A DNA stretch of 64,000 nucleotides. Source: Gnetum montanum. Its lineage: Eukaryota > Streptophyta > Gnetopsida > Gnetales > Gnetaceae. A program made the translations under genes and the position numbers. The stretch is taken from positions 404,478 to 468,477 of the forward strand of contig MNCI01004262.1 in NCBI GenBank assembly GCA_015680685.1. Reading direction: 5' to 3'. Of the stretch, positions 12,884-25,772 are shown one piece after another (position 1 is the stretch's first letter; each line of letters opens with the position of its first letter). The notes below the pieces were generated by a model. That model saw nothing but the letters and a program-made list of their open reading frames with translations. It was not told where the DNA came from and searched no databases.

Positions 12884-13003
12884 GACTACTGAAGGTGTAG
12901 TTACTATGACTACTCAAAGTGTACTTCTCATGACTACCTAAAGTGTAGTTCTAGTGACTACTAAAAGTGTAGTTCTAGTGACTACTGGAAATGACTCTAG
13001 TGT
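12884..13003. repeat. 24-bp minisatellite with ACTAC/GTAGT dyad
   Basis: Five units beginning GACTAC lie at 12884, 12908, 12932, 12956 and 12980, exactly 24 bases apart, with consensus near GACTACTAAAAGTGTAGTTC. Each has ACTAC and GTAGT as inverted halves, like the 23-bp array 300 bases away, but the period and the filler sequence differ. Confidence 0.9.
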
Positions 13004-13272
13004 AGTTGGAATTATACCTTGATAAAAACCCATGAAAATGTCATTTTTATCCATTCCAAAGGCATTTTTGGCCTTCCAAATCCTAGAAATGGACATGGGG
13101 TACCTATTTCTACTTAGGAAACAAGGAAATACTAACTTTTGAAGCATTTTTTAGTTCCAAAAAGTTGAAGTATGTAGGAATATAGCTCTTAGTCTACATA
13201 TCCCACATTTATAATTAGTCCTTGCCCCAAGTTCAAAATAAGGTTGTAATATGAAATTTTAGTGGTGTTTCA

Positions 13273-14374
13273 GTAGCCCCTCTTTATTGATGTCTAGAGG
13301 ATTAACCCAAGATACATCGACAAAGAATACAATACATCATTGCAGATCCATCACAAACATTCCCTCTCTGTGCTTGATTTACTAGTGTCAAACCATACCC
13401 AAGAGTGCTTATGATGATGGGAGAAGGTTATGATAGTCAAATAGTAGTGAGGTCATGAGGAAATGATCATGAAGGTTAACAATGCATCCCAATGTTGACA
13501 TCATGGCTATGGTATAAACATGTTGGTCCATTAGTATTTTTGGCATGTTGTACTTTAAGGTGTGGTTCACTCGGCAAATGCGTTTGAAGAACCAACACCT
13601 CGCTCCAAGATTTCTTTGGCAACTAAGCTCATATCCTTGTATTTTTGGAGCTATTGATATGTCCTTTAGGCTTCATTAGCCATTTGGCTTATTGGTAATG
13701 TGCTTTTCCCATTTTTTTGAGGGGAGTGAAATCTTCATTAGGTTTCTTTTTCCAAGGCTAGTTTAACTTGGTTTTCCCATTGAGTGTAATGTATTGAACT
13801 CAATGGAGTAGATGGTTTTCCCTAAACTTAGGTGTGTTACATTCAATGGTCTTGAAGGTGGAGCATGATGAAGGGGTGTTATATGACCATAGTGCATGAG
13901 TATCAAACATTAGTCAACATTGTCATCCAAGGAAAGGAAAGTTATAATCAAGTTAAAAGATTAGGCTTAAGGAAATAATAATGAAGATGATGTGGAACAA
14001 GTACTATTGTCATGGTAAGACAAACTCACAAAATCTTGTACACTAAGGTCACATGGTGACTTGCTACTATTTCAAATTGCACCTCCACGATGACTCCAAG
14101 CTTCATCCTGCAAACACAAGTTCAAGAGGACAAGAAAACCAAGTAAAGAAATCATGTTGTTACAATGAAATACATAAATCCATGTAGAATAGTAAGTAAA
14201 CCTAGTGACTAGAGGTTATATGTGTTGATAGTTTAAGGCCCTAGCAAGTTGTAATGCCAATTTAAGGTCTTAGAAAACCATGGTGCCTATTGAAGGCCTT
14301 GGTAGATCATGGTTTCACCACTTGTAGGTCCTATCATGCCATAGAAATTAGGTTCTCTTGTTAGTTATTATTAG
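13273..14374. other. Non-coding region between E3 pol and its LTR
   Basis: Downstream of integrase on the minus strand. It contains the presumed polypurine tract next to 13272 and a short irregular repeat at 14235-14340. No ORF with a recognisable domain is visible. Confidence 0.5.
14235..14340. repeat. Irregular 29-32 bp repeat with AAGGCC core
   Basis: AAGGCC, AAGGTC, AAGGCC and TAGGTC occur at 14235, 14264, 14293 and 14325, with steps of 29, 29 and 32. The following bases are similar (TAG-AA-CATGGTGCC type). The unit resembles the regular 32-bp minisatellite at 53179-53338. Confidence 0.6.
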
Positions 14375-17300
14375 CTACATGTAACATGGTTCTAGATAGA
14401 AGTGATTGACTAGATTTTTCAGTTCATCCTTATTCATGTCTACTATCCTAAATGGTCTATTACCATAGGCCTTGGTGACAAGGAAGAGTCCTTTCCAGTT
14501 GGTTGAGAATTTATCCTCATGATCATGGATGGCTTTGAGGATTAGGTCACCTTCCTTGATCTTTTGCATGATCAAGTTATGGTGGTGCTATCATTTTTGC
14601 CTCTTCTAATATTATTCAATGTGAGAAAGCACTTGCATACATTGCTCCTCCACCAAGTCTAGGACCACTATCTACAACCCCTTATTCTACTCATCATTGA
14701 TGAAATTAGTTAAGGCTACTTAGAGTGATGGCACTTACAATTGAAGAGGTAAGAGAACTTCAGAATCATAAACTAGGCTATAAGGGGTTGCACTAGTTGT
14801 TGTCCAATATGTTGTTCTATAGGTCCATAATGCATGGACAATCCACTTGTGCCATTTGTGCTTGCTATCATTGAGCATCATCTTGAGCAAGCTAATGATG
14901 GCCTTGTTCCTTACTTCTGCTTATTCATTGGATTCAGGGCAACAAGGCAATGAGAAAGAATGTTTAATTCCTAGGTCATGACATAAATCGTTGGTTTCTT
15001 AGCTACTAAATTTTTGTCCATTGTCTGTAACTATGATCATGGGTATGCCAAAACAAGCTACAATGTTATCCAAAATAAATTTTTAGACTTGTTTAAACAT
15101 AGTCTTCCTCAGGGAAATAGCTTCAACACACTTAGTAAAGTATTTAGTTGTAGTAATGATGAAGCTATGCCCTACGAAAGACTTAGGCATTATAAATCCA
15201 ATGATATCTAATCCCCATCATTAAAATGAACAAGTTAGTTGAGTGGTATGAAACTTAGTCAATAGTACATGTACGAGGTTGCTATGTCATTGCCATGTGT
15301 CACTAGGCTTAACTTTTAGCAAGTAGTTGCCTTCCATATGAGACTAGTAGTAACCTAACCATATAATCTTAGCAGTCATGGCTCTAGGTCTTATATGTCC
15401 CCCACAAAAACATTCATGACATTGCTCTAGGATTTTTCTAGCTTCAGGTTTATCTAAGCACTTCAACAATACACTATTGTAGAATCATTAAAATAATGTA
15501 TTATCACCTATGATGACATATGGCTTGAATCATTTGCATACTACATCCTTTTGAGAAGTAGGTAGGCCTTGTGAGGATTCATGATGCATAAGGTAAAATT
15601 TGATATCATTGTACCACTCCTTTACAGGAGCAGTGTGAACTACGACCACTAAGGTATCTTCAGCGCTATGTGTGATGGATGTAGCACAGTCCATAGTTAA
15701 GGTGGGAAACTTACTAAACACACCTAGCATAAAATTGAGTACTAGCATTACAATTACATTGACTATGAAATTTTTGTTTTAGGATATGTATTGGATATCA
15801 ACATTTGAAAGTTATTGCAACAATTGTTTCCCTAAGTCACAGTAAGGTTGTAAATGTTTTTCTTTGCACGCATAAACCTCGAATACATAGTTGGCCACAA
15901 GTTGTGAACTGTCGTTGATCATCAAATGTTTAATTCCTAGGTCATGAGCAACCATCATCCATCTAGTTAAACCCTCATACTTTGCTATGTTATTGGTGCA
16001 TGAAAACTCAAAACAATAGGTGAAGAGTCAAATTTCACCAAATGGAAATGTTATGATGGTAGTTGCATTGGCCTCATGGGTAGTTGAAGCTTAGTCAAAG
16101 TGCATTGCCACCTCATAATCGTTGGGAACTTGGCTAATGGCATTAACATGTACAACTATAGCTTGACCTTTTGTCAATGATTGAGAGATATAATGAAGGT
16201 CAAACTCTACTATTATGGCTTTTCATTAGGCTATACAGCTACTCTTGTAAATATTGATCATTATGGCTCTAAGTATGTTATCTTTGCAAATGACATTGAT
16301 CTAGCTCCTAAAGAGGTAGTGTCTTCACTTCTTTAGTGAGAATACTAATGCTAAATAGTATTTCTCCACTTTAGTATATCATATCTCATGCGTAACTAAT
16401 GCATGGATAAGATAGTATACTGACATCTTTACTTCATCATCACATTTTTTATAGAGTAGAGAGGTAATGGATGTGTCGAAGATGGCAAGGTAGATGTAAA
16501 ATGGTTTACCCTCTTGTGGAGGATAGACTGTTGGAAATTGCGCCAACTCATGCTTAAGGTTTTTAAAGGCTTCTTAACATTAAACTACCCATTCATAGTG
16601 AACTCCTTTCTTAAGCAAGTGTTTCATGAATTGCAACTTATTTGTAAGCCTAGTGATGAACATATAAATAAATTGTAATCTACCTTGTAGTCCTTGAAGG
16701 TATTTAAGGTTAGTTGGCACTGCCAAGTTAGAGATTGCCTTAACCTTATTAGGATCGACATGTATCCCTAGTTTTGATACTATAAATCCAAGTTTCTTAC
16801 CAGTTTTGACACTGAAGACACACTTCTTAGGATTAAGTCTAAGTTCAAACTTAAGGCATCATTTAAGCACAAGGTCTAGGTCATTAGCATGGTCACTAGC
16901 CACTTTGGACTTAATAGTTATATCATCTATGTAATCATTGAGCAATTCAAACATGTGGTCATTAAAGATATATGTCATGCCTCCTTGATAGGTTGCTCCT
17001 ACAATCTTAAAGCTAAAGAAAATGATAGTATAGCAAAAGGTACCCCAAGTGATCATGAAGATCATGCTAAGTTGGTGTTCTGAATTTATTTTAATGTGAT
17101 TGTATCCTAAGAATCCATCCATAAAAAATAATAAGACATGCCTAGTTGTGGTATTAAGGAGTTGGTCAATACTAGGCAAAGAAAAGTGATCCTTGGTGGT
17201 TTCCTTATTTAGATCTCAGAAATCGATGCAAATATGAATACTCCTATTTTTCTTAAGAACTACCACTATGTTGGACACCCATTCTACATAGTCAATAGCC

Positions 17301-17650
17301 CTAATGAAACCATCTTGATATAGCTATGTGATCTCATCACAAACTACCAAGGCTAAATCAGGTCTAATCTTGTGCACTTTATACTTAACTAGTCTAATGT
17401 TAGGATCATGTATGATGTTGTGTAAAACTAATTGTGGGTCTAGACCTAGCATATCTAACTACAACCAAGCTAAGTCCTTAATGTTGTCTTGTATGACCTT
17501 GGTGATGTCTTGAGCCTATTGATGTTCCAGCGAGAAACTTAGTTTAAAGGTTTTCTCCTTAGCACTATGTGTTGTGATAGGAACCTTAGCCAAAGAATCT
17601 TCAATAATGGAATACATATGATAAAAATTGGCTAATATTGGTCCAACAAG
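14375..17650 (-). pseudogene. Tat-like Ty3/gypsy pol (RT, RNase H, integrase), decayed
   Basis: Minus-strand reading runs from RT to integrase. The RT N-terminal part (17650-17200) has a GLDPQLVLHN stretch and GFIRAIDYVEWVSNIVVV. The RT core (17179-16859, 106 codons open) has DGFLGYNHIKI, GATYQ and the catalytic box YIDD in place of the usual YVDD. RNase H-like sequence lies around 16250-15750. The integrase end around 15020-14760 reads ELGIKH-like LGIKHSFSLPCCPESNE and ALWTYRTTYWTT, and the integrase C-terminus is at 14575-14375 (KEGDLILKAI, NWKGLFLV). Many stops and frameshifts separate these blocks. The GLDP and IDYVEWVSNIV blocks favour the Tat side of Ty3/gypsy over Athila. Protease and gag are not found upstream; the 188-bp array starts there. 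Confidence 0.88.
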
Positions 17651-17774
17651 GTTAGAATTTGCCAGTTTAAGGCCTAAGTAGGCCATGGTATTTGGCTATA
17701 GGATTGCTAGGAGAGTTTGGCATATGAGAGGATCATTTTAGAGCTATTTTGAAGCAAAATTGACAACTTTTTTG

Positions 17775-20490
17775 TGACTATGCTAGGCCCTACTAGTAAC
17801 TACACTAGTTCACCATTATGGGCACTTCCCAAGGCTTGATATGGTCATTTAAGGGCTCTCAGTGGTCTAAATGGCTAGCATAGGTGGTAGGTATTGAAAA
17901 TTGAAAAGCTTTGGCATTATTTTAGCTTTCCAAAAGGCTGAAAATCTGAATTTCAAAGGTGACTACGTTGGGCTATCAAGTCCCAACATAGTCATAAGGG
18001 GATGAGTGAGTTTGTGAGGTTCCTAAGTTTGAAATGAGGTGAAATATACCATTGAAAGTCATGGGGGCAAGGTTTTGGTCATTCTAGGTCAACTTTAGAC
18101 TATTCTAAGCTACTTACTATCAATTCTTGTTGCTACATTTTTTTCCCAAGTAGGACTAAACTAGCCCAACATAATAATTGGCCTCTCCAACATAATCTAG
18201 CATGGAAAATTGATTTTTTTCAATTTTGATGCTTGATCAACCATCTTAATGGGCTTCTAGGGTTATTGATGTTGATAGCTAGGGTTTTGATGTTGAAACT
18301 GCTAGATTTCATGCTTGTTTGGGCCTCAAATTCCAAAATACCATAGGGCTACACTCGGTATCTAGTTTTTAGTGTAGTCAAGGATTCCAAATTAGAAAGG
18401 ATTGAAAAATTGAATTCTAGCTTTTTTCTTAAGGTTTCAAGGTCTGGACATGTTTTAGCAAAGTTCTGGATATTTCTGGGAGTTGATTTGGATAGTTTTG
18501 CAGTTGTTTTGTCTACTCTAAAGTGGACTACACTAGGCTTGGGTAGGGACTATGTTGACCCAACATAGTCCTAGTACTCCCTTTAGCATAGTAACATTGG
18601 AAAGGCCAAAAAACTAGGTTTCATTGCTAACTTTCACTCTAGTGGGCCCCAGGACTCCTAGAAGTGGATTTTGAGTAATTTTGTCAATTTTTGAATAGGT
18701 TCATGGGGACTATGCTAAGCCTAGAGGGGGACTACATTGGACTAACATAGTTCCTACCCATCTTTAGGATAGTTAGGTATTGTGGATTAGAAATAATGAT
18801 AGAAGTTTAGTTACATGGTCAAAAAGTCTCCAACAATGTGCTAGGCTTGACCAAAAGTTGATTTGATGTCTGTTTGATTAACTTTGGCCAGTCCAATGGG
18901 GACTATGCTAAGGATTAAGAGGTACTAAGCTAGTCCAGTGTAATCATGGTGTGAGGGTCCAAAATCAATGAAATTTAACTCAAATGTGGGACTTGGTGGT
19001 CTCAATATGTTTGAGTAAGATCATGCAGTTGATAGAGGTGTTTTCTAGATGATGTTTGGCTTATAGTGGAATTTATGGTGGGGACGATGCTAGGATTTAG
19101 GTGGGACTATGCTAGTGCATCATAGTCCCATCTCCTTGTCAGCATAGTCTAGGTTTTGATGGTCAAAAGTTATTTCGATGGCCAATAGAGGCTTTCAACA
19201 AGGTTCTAAGGTTAACTAGTAGTAAGCATAGGTTATTTTGCACAACTTTGGACCATTATTCGGGAGACTACAATGGGTCTAGAAAGGGACTACACTAGCC
19301 TAGTGTAGTCCCAACATTACCTTCGCATACTCAAGGTGGTGATATCAAAAATTATGAAAAAATAATAGTTTTGAAATCATATAGGTTTGGGAAGGTTTTC
19401 AAATTTTGTTAATAGTTCTAGGTCATTGGGGATAATTTTTTAATCATTTTTAAGGGACAAAGCTAGGTTTGGGTAGAGACTATGTTGGCCTAGCATAGTT
19501 CTCTAATCCTTCTAGCATAGTCCTAGTTGCTATGCTAAAAAATGATGAAAAATGACATCATCTATTACCAAATAGGCTTGGACAAGGTTTTAGGGTTAAT
19601 TAAAGGAAACTTTAGATCATTTCTGACAAGTTTTAGTCAATTTATGGAGGACTACACTAGGCTCTTAAGGGGACTATGCTGGTCTAGTGTAGTTCCAAGT
19701 TTAATTTAGTGTAGTTAGAGCTAGAGTGATCAAAAGTGCTAGAAAACTAAAGGATTAGTGATCAAGCAACCTTGGATGGAGTTTCATGGTTTTTCAGCTA
19801 TTGATTTTCATAGTTCTTGGTCAAATTTGTCAATTCTATGGGGACTACACTGGGCTTAGGTATGGACTATGCTGGTCCAATGTAGTCCTCCTCTTCTTCT
19901 AATGTAGTCATGGTGAAAAGTTTCAAAGTGTTGAAAAAAAGTAGGTTTCATGGCCACATGGGTCCAAACTAGGATTTTAGAGCTTTACAGGAATCAAGTT
20001 TCATGGTTTTTGATATGTTAATGGGACTACACTAGACCTTGGGGAGGGACTACGCTGGCCAAATGTAGTCCCAGCTACCCACTTAGTGTGGGCTTAGTTT
20101 TGGTTTAAAAATTGTAGAAATGGTAAGGTTTGAGATAATTTGGTTTTTTGGGGTTCTCAATAGTTGAGTTGAAGTTCTCATATGATGATTTCTTTGGTTT
20201 TGAGTGGACTACACTGGGAAATCATTGGGACTACATTGGCCTAGCATAGTCCTTCCAATTCCCATCATAGTCCAATATGGAAACTTAGTTTCATTTATTT
20301 TATTAGGGTTTTTGGTTGATCAACTAATAGTCTGGAGTTACTAGGTGTCCTGGCAAGGTGTGGAGGCTCCAAAGGGTATTTTTGGAGGTGTGTAAGGGTT
20401 ATTATGATGTCTACTATATCTGGAATTTGGGACTATGCTGGTCCATCATAGTCCTCGATTCCCCCCATTGTAGTCAAATATAGGCTAGAT
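17775..20490. repeat. Tandem array, about 15 units of about 188 bp, palindrome-bearing
   Basis: Each unit holds a GGGACTAC/TATGCTGG...AGCATAGTCCC-type palindrome, a preceding single arm (GGACTACACTAGG) and a following arm (AGCATAGTC). Palindrome anchors lie near 17775, 17962, 18153, 18346, 18547, 18729, 18921, 19103, 19286, 19475, 19672, 19863, 20046, 20227 and 20429, with steps of 181-202. Between palindromes the units share looser phrases (TTTCATGGTC, GGCTTGGACAAGGTTTT, TCAATTTATGG). Units are well diverged. The array begins where E3 pol stops and ends just before the E4 ORF region. No known ORF lies within it. The length is near one nucleosome repeat, as in many plant satellites. Confidence 0.9.
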
Positions 20491-21039
20491 TAGACATTAT
20501 GCGGAAGAAGATAATATACCAAATGTGAAATATATGTAACATTCGATGTTATGTGTAAAGAAAATAATAAGAAAAATGCAAAAATAAAAAGAAAATAATG
20601 ATTTATTAATATGGAATAGTGTATCTCAATCATGCTCTAAGAGTGTTCCTTGGGGTTTTCTTCCTTTTCCATCTATCCCTTAGAGGCAGTCCAACACTGC
20701 CACCACAGTTAGACCTATTACTAGCAAGAAGGAATGGCCAATCCACTTCCTATCTCACTTCACGTAGCTCTTGTGGCTTGCTTGTAACAGCTCTACCACT
20801 CCATGCTGGCATGACCTCTAAACACAAGTATAAATGCCTTATGTCAAATCCCCAAAGGTTATCTCAAGGGACATGTCCATTATTATAATGTGCCCTTTTA
20901 GGTCTTAATTACAACTGCCCTTTTGAGTCTTGTTACAATAATAATAATACTTGTTATGAAGAGGCACCATCTTCATTATGAAACAACATCATTTGGGAAT
21001 TAAGATGTCATAATCTCCAACTTATGCTTCCTTATAGAT
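20491..21039. other. Non-coding stretch between array and E4
   Basis: I see no domain on either strand. The plus-strand open stretch at 20619-20888 has no family resemblance, and its sequence reads like non-coding DNA. It may be untranslated sequence of E4 or E3. Confidence 0.4.
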
Positions 21040-24000
21040 TCCTCCCATAGTCACTTTATGTAACTCCCCTATTCAACCTTGTATTTCTTTTTGTGGTCCT
21101 TTCATGCCCTGCCCCACTCAAGGATCCAACCACAATAGTCCATTCACTCTTTGGCTTTGTGCTCTAGTAGGTCCATCTTTAACTTTTACTTTACAAGGCT
21201 TCAAGAAAGAGAAAACTTGCTATTGATGGCATTCCAATACCATGCCGATTTTATCTCCTTATTGCAAGGAGTCTCTATTAGCTACTTGGGCTTCCACAAA
21301 CTTCTGATGATCTGTAAGATCTTCAATCTCCTATGCTTGCTGCTTAGTTTTCTTTTCCAGCACTACGACTCACTCTCATAGGAACTCATTGGAGCATTGG
21401 CATTCCCACAAAGTTCTAGCACATGAGAGTACACATCCACTAGCACTCTCATATAACTTTTATGAAACATTTTTTACCTTAGGCTACAAGCTAGGTAGTT
21501 CATCAGTCTCAACAACATAGTTAGAATCTCATCCAACCTTGGACATTTAAATAATATAATAAGATATAAACACAAAAAAATAGTGAATCACAAAATAATA
21601 AAAAACAATTTAAACTGCTAAGACCATATTACCATAAAACCCATATGAAATGAAATGCATAAAAAATAAAAAAAAATTAAAGGCAAAATAAGCTAAGGTT
21701 CTTACCAACATTGAGAGAAATTTGATGCAAGAAATTAATCATGTCTTCAGCCATGTCATGCATGAATTCAGTTTTGTCAAGAACCTCTACAAAATATTTC
21801 ATTAAGAACATAGATGTAGGTGCTTCTTGACAAGGTTCAAGTACTACAATGACCATAATCATCGACTAAGCATAAAAAAAAATTCCAACATGAAACCACA
21901 AGATGCAACACATAAAAAAAAATTCATAAGTAGCTAAAAGATCATCCAAGATAATAACAGGAGTTTCACCAACTATGAATATTCAAATATGGCATCAAAG
22001 GCATCCAATGTGGTATTGGAAAACACCTCATTTTCATGCTATTATAGAGCCACCTCCTCTAGGTGTTTTTGTTCTGCCTCTACTTTTGCTACCTGCATTG
22101 CTAATTCTTGTTGTTTACCTACAAGAAAAATGAAGAAAAAATATAGAACAAGTTACCATATTTTTTCTAAAATAGAACAACAACATCAACATGTAATATA
22201 AAACATAGATTTCAAATAACTTAAATACAAATGCAAATAGAACATAGCTATAACCACATGCTATGCCTAGCCAAGTTTGATGAAGAGTTTCTTTAAGGTA
22301 GGTTGCTCAATTACAAGTGTTGTTGCCTCCACCATAGGCCTCTTCAACTTTGCTTTGGCTACATCGTCAACCTTTGAACGTAACTCCTTGGCCTTCTTAG
22401 CACTTCCATAGGAAACTTGAGTTCAACCTTCATACTGGTAGGGGAAGGATAACACATACCACTCAAATGCTTAGTGGTAATAGATAGTAATTCCCCAACA
22501 TCCTTCACTAATGGGTTCTAAACATGGATGGTTGGAACAATGTGTTTCATCCAAGGTTTAGAGAATTGGGATGGATCATGACTTACCCATATTCTATCTT
22601 TCTTCACCACCAAGAATGCTATGAACCTCCTTACATATAAAACAAAAAAAATGCAAAATGCATATGGCATATCATCTCAAGATTGTTCCAGATTTTCAAG
22701 ATCTCCTCTCATAGCCTAGAAGCCAAGTGAGTAGCCTAATTGAATTGAGCATCCTTAGTGAGGACCTTCTTCATGGTCCATGCTTATCGAATGCCCAAGA
22801 TCTTTTTCTATAATAATAATGTAGGGAATGTCTGGGACTAGAACAATGGGTACATCTTGTTAACCTCTATGACTAGGCACTGGTCTAGAGGCAATCCATT
22901 GTGGTCATGATGAGTGTTTAGCCATGCTTCCACCTCCTCCTTGTGATTCACCTCTATCCCTACTTTGTCAGCAATCTTCATGCCCTCAAAAGGGATGCCA
23001 AAGAGTTCACTGAAGGTAGATTCCTTAATGGCCACAGTGATAGGCACAACATGAACGTGAATGATGAATTTCTTGACTTTTATGTTAAAGGATTTAATGA
23101 CATTCATCATCTCTAGGATATATGTGATTGGGCTAGGAGCCATAAATAAATCAAGAAAACCTACACTAATAATCATTTCTTGAATGTCTCTAGGTGCTTG
23201 GCTAGCCAACCAATGTTGTGTCGAATCCACCTCATCAAACTTCAAGATAAGTGTCTCCTTTGCATGTCCTAAAGTAATCATAGAAATAGTGGATGTTGGT
23301 GCAACTCCTATAACATAATAAAAAGACCTCATTAGCTTTGACATAGGCACATCAGACAAAACCAAAAAAATATAAAAAACATAACAAATTAAAACAAAAC
23401 TCATAGCCATATAAAAAAAACTAGTCAAACAATTAAAGCGTAGGTAACCAAAAAATTGCATAACTAGAAAATGTTAACATTATATAAAAAGTAAACCAAA
23501 TAAAAAAATTCTAGCTTTTCTTACATGATGAAGGAAATGTGTGGATCCTAAGGGATATATGTATTTGTATGCCCAAATCTAGAAGACCCCACTAGTTATC
23601 AACCATCTCGTTAGCTAAGCACCTACGATAGGCCTTAGAGTAGCATAAGGTATACCTACCAAAGTCATCCTTTAGTTGTTCCATCACTATAAGCCTTACT
23701 ACTTGGATTTTGGCAAAGATCTCTAATGCTATGTTGGCCAAGGGTAAGATTTGGTCACTCTTGATCAACCCTTAGTCATCTACTTTATCACTACAAGCAT
23801 GTAAACCCAAAAAAAATTATTAAACCCAAGTTTCCTAATGAAAATAATAGATAGACCAACAAACTTAGAATGACATTTATCCTTCCAAATGATAGAATGT
23901 GCCAGGAGGTTTTTGGAATAAAGTATGGACATGATGAGCGATCATTAATGTATTATTGGCATTCTACTGAATAAATTCAAGTATATTCCAAATTTTTGAT

Positions 24001-25772
24001 AACTTATGTGTGCCTATGGTGTACATGCCATTGTAATGATCACCTTCCACATGAGTGTTAGGGTTGAAAACTATGAACTTGATGATAAGGCTAGTAGAAT
24101 ATGGTACTATGGTCTCTGTAATGGTAGCTATGATGCCTGATGCCAAGTTTCATCATAATGTCACACTAAAGTTATAATGAAAAAAGGCCAAGAACTCCTT
24201 GGCCCCTAGCCTAAACTTGAGAAAAACATGATTCAAGACCATGTCAAAAGGTGGATTATTGGGTCCTAGTGTGTGTATGCTACACAATAGCCAAACTAGC
24301 TCAACCACCACAAGGATAGGCTTCAAGAAGGCCCTAAACAATCCAAAGATGACCATCACAACCTTGTATGACCATAACAACAAATTCAACAAATGTTAAA
24401 CAAAAATTATAAGCATGATGTCAACATTTTTACACAAAAGCAAACTACTAAACTTACAAATTTCAACCATTAAAAACAAAATAAAATTTATGTAAAATTA
24501 AGAAAAAACCAAATAGCCCATTAACATTAATGGCAACCTCATAGTATAGATACACATAAAAATTATAGAAATTTTATGTAAAAAAATTAAAACTAAAAGA
24601 ACTAGCATATACCAAAATTTAACCTATAACAATTATAAAATTCCAACTTGAATTTCATGAGATTTTGACAAGAAATCCTAGTTTACGGTGAAACAACTGT
24701 AGTAAAACTCTAAGAAAGCTAGATAAAAAATTTTAAAAAATTTAGAAGAATATTGGGAATCAACACACAACATGTAAATAATCATTAAGGATCCAAAACA
24801 TGCATAGTAAAATCAAAAAATTGTACCAACACTACTTGTACAACCTCAAAGGCTTGTAGTTTCAACAACCAAAACTACAACTATATAGGATAGTTCACAT
24901 GATAAAAAAATGATAAAATTTTACTAAAATTGTTTTTCTCCGTATAGGAATTATAGATACATAAAATTTAACAAAGATATGACATCAACATTGCAATTTT
25001 AGGGATATAAAAAATTCACATGACAACCTAGAACCACTTTGAAATTTTAAGAAAAACCAAGTTTGTAGCAAAATAACTGCAGTAATATCCCTAGGAGAAA
25101 ATATGAATTTTTTTTAAAAAAATTTAAAAGTAATTTCAAATCCTCCCACATAGCCCTAAGGATCCCTAGGAATCTAGGACATTGCCAAAAAAATTATTCC
25201 AGGTATCATCACTGCTAGTTTTAGAGGGGTAAAAATAGCCAAAAACCAAAAAATCACTATGTACTAACTTATAGAAAAATTTATAAAAAATTAATCGTAG
25301 ATTAGAAATTAGTGATTCAACCACCAATTTAACCATAAAAAATGAACAAAAATCCTATGAATTCAGAAACTAGAGATTTTATATTGTTTTATTATTAAAA
25401 AAATTGAAAAGTGATGTTGCTGTTTAGTAAAAACCAATGAAAAAGCATAGGTTAGGCTAGAGAAAAAATTCAAAATTTTATAAAGAAAGGCCCCAAGGTC
25501 AAAATAACAACATGAACACACCACCACAACCTAAACACAGTATTTGGATGGAACATTACAAAAGTTTTCTCTAACGATAAGCCTAAATGGTGTAAAATGC
25601 CTAGGCCCTAAGCTAAAAATCAATAGAAAACAACTAGGAAAGGGTACCTAGTAGTCATTGTTAATGAGCCCTCTTCAAGTAGAGGCCATGATACACTAGA
25701 GATTCCTTTCGTAGTAGCATCTACCTCCTCCAAGCTTAGGTTTTTACTTGTTGATGCTCTTCTCTTGGACAT
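21040..25772 (-). pseudogene. E4: accessory retroelement ORF (plant transposon-protein-like) with coiled-coil tail
   Basis: Minus-strand blocks in order. A start at 25772 gives MSKRRASTSKNLSLEEVD and runs open to about 25650. Then come 24392-24153 (LFRAFLKPILVVVELVWL) and 24146-23964. The main block, 23340-22838, contains DIQEMIISVGFLDLF, HVHVVPITVAIKESTFSELFGIP and EVEAWLNTHHD. It aligns by eye with the third ORF of E6 (35640-36000). Coiled-coil-like charged pieces follow: PKKAKELRSKVDDVAKAK near 22370, KQQELAMQVAKVEAEQ near 22120 and a KKTKQQA-EIEDLTDHQK stretch near 21330. The blocks are separated by AT-rich, stop-filled stretches that could be introns or insertions. I compare it to the 'putative plant transposon protein' domain; its function is unknown. 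I see no gag, pol or LTR attached. Confidence 0.5.

Larger units (their letters stand above)
11588..13272 (-). repeat. Probable 3' LTR of E3 (Tat-like gypsy)
   Basis: On the minus strand, a purine tract AAAGAGGGG at about 13276-13290 is followed by sequence starting TGAAACACC at 13272. A TATA-like TTATAAATG lies near 13210, and the segment ends CTAACA at 11588, next to the E2 junction. That gives a TG...CA LTR of about 1.7 kb placed correctly downstream of the minus-strand pol. Its body contains two minisatellites (12449-12590 and 12884-13003). I could not find the partner LTR with confidence, so the boundaries are provisional. Confidence 0.45.

Noticed and set aside
22838-23461. Host membrane-protein gene from the 207-codon minus-strand open stretch
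   Set aside because: The hydrophobic N-terminal part comes from an AT-rich stretch resembling intron or spacer. The remainder aligns by eye with the retroelement third ORF of E6.
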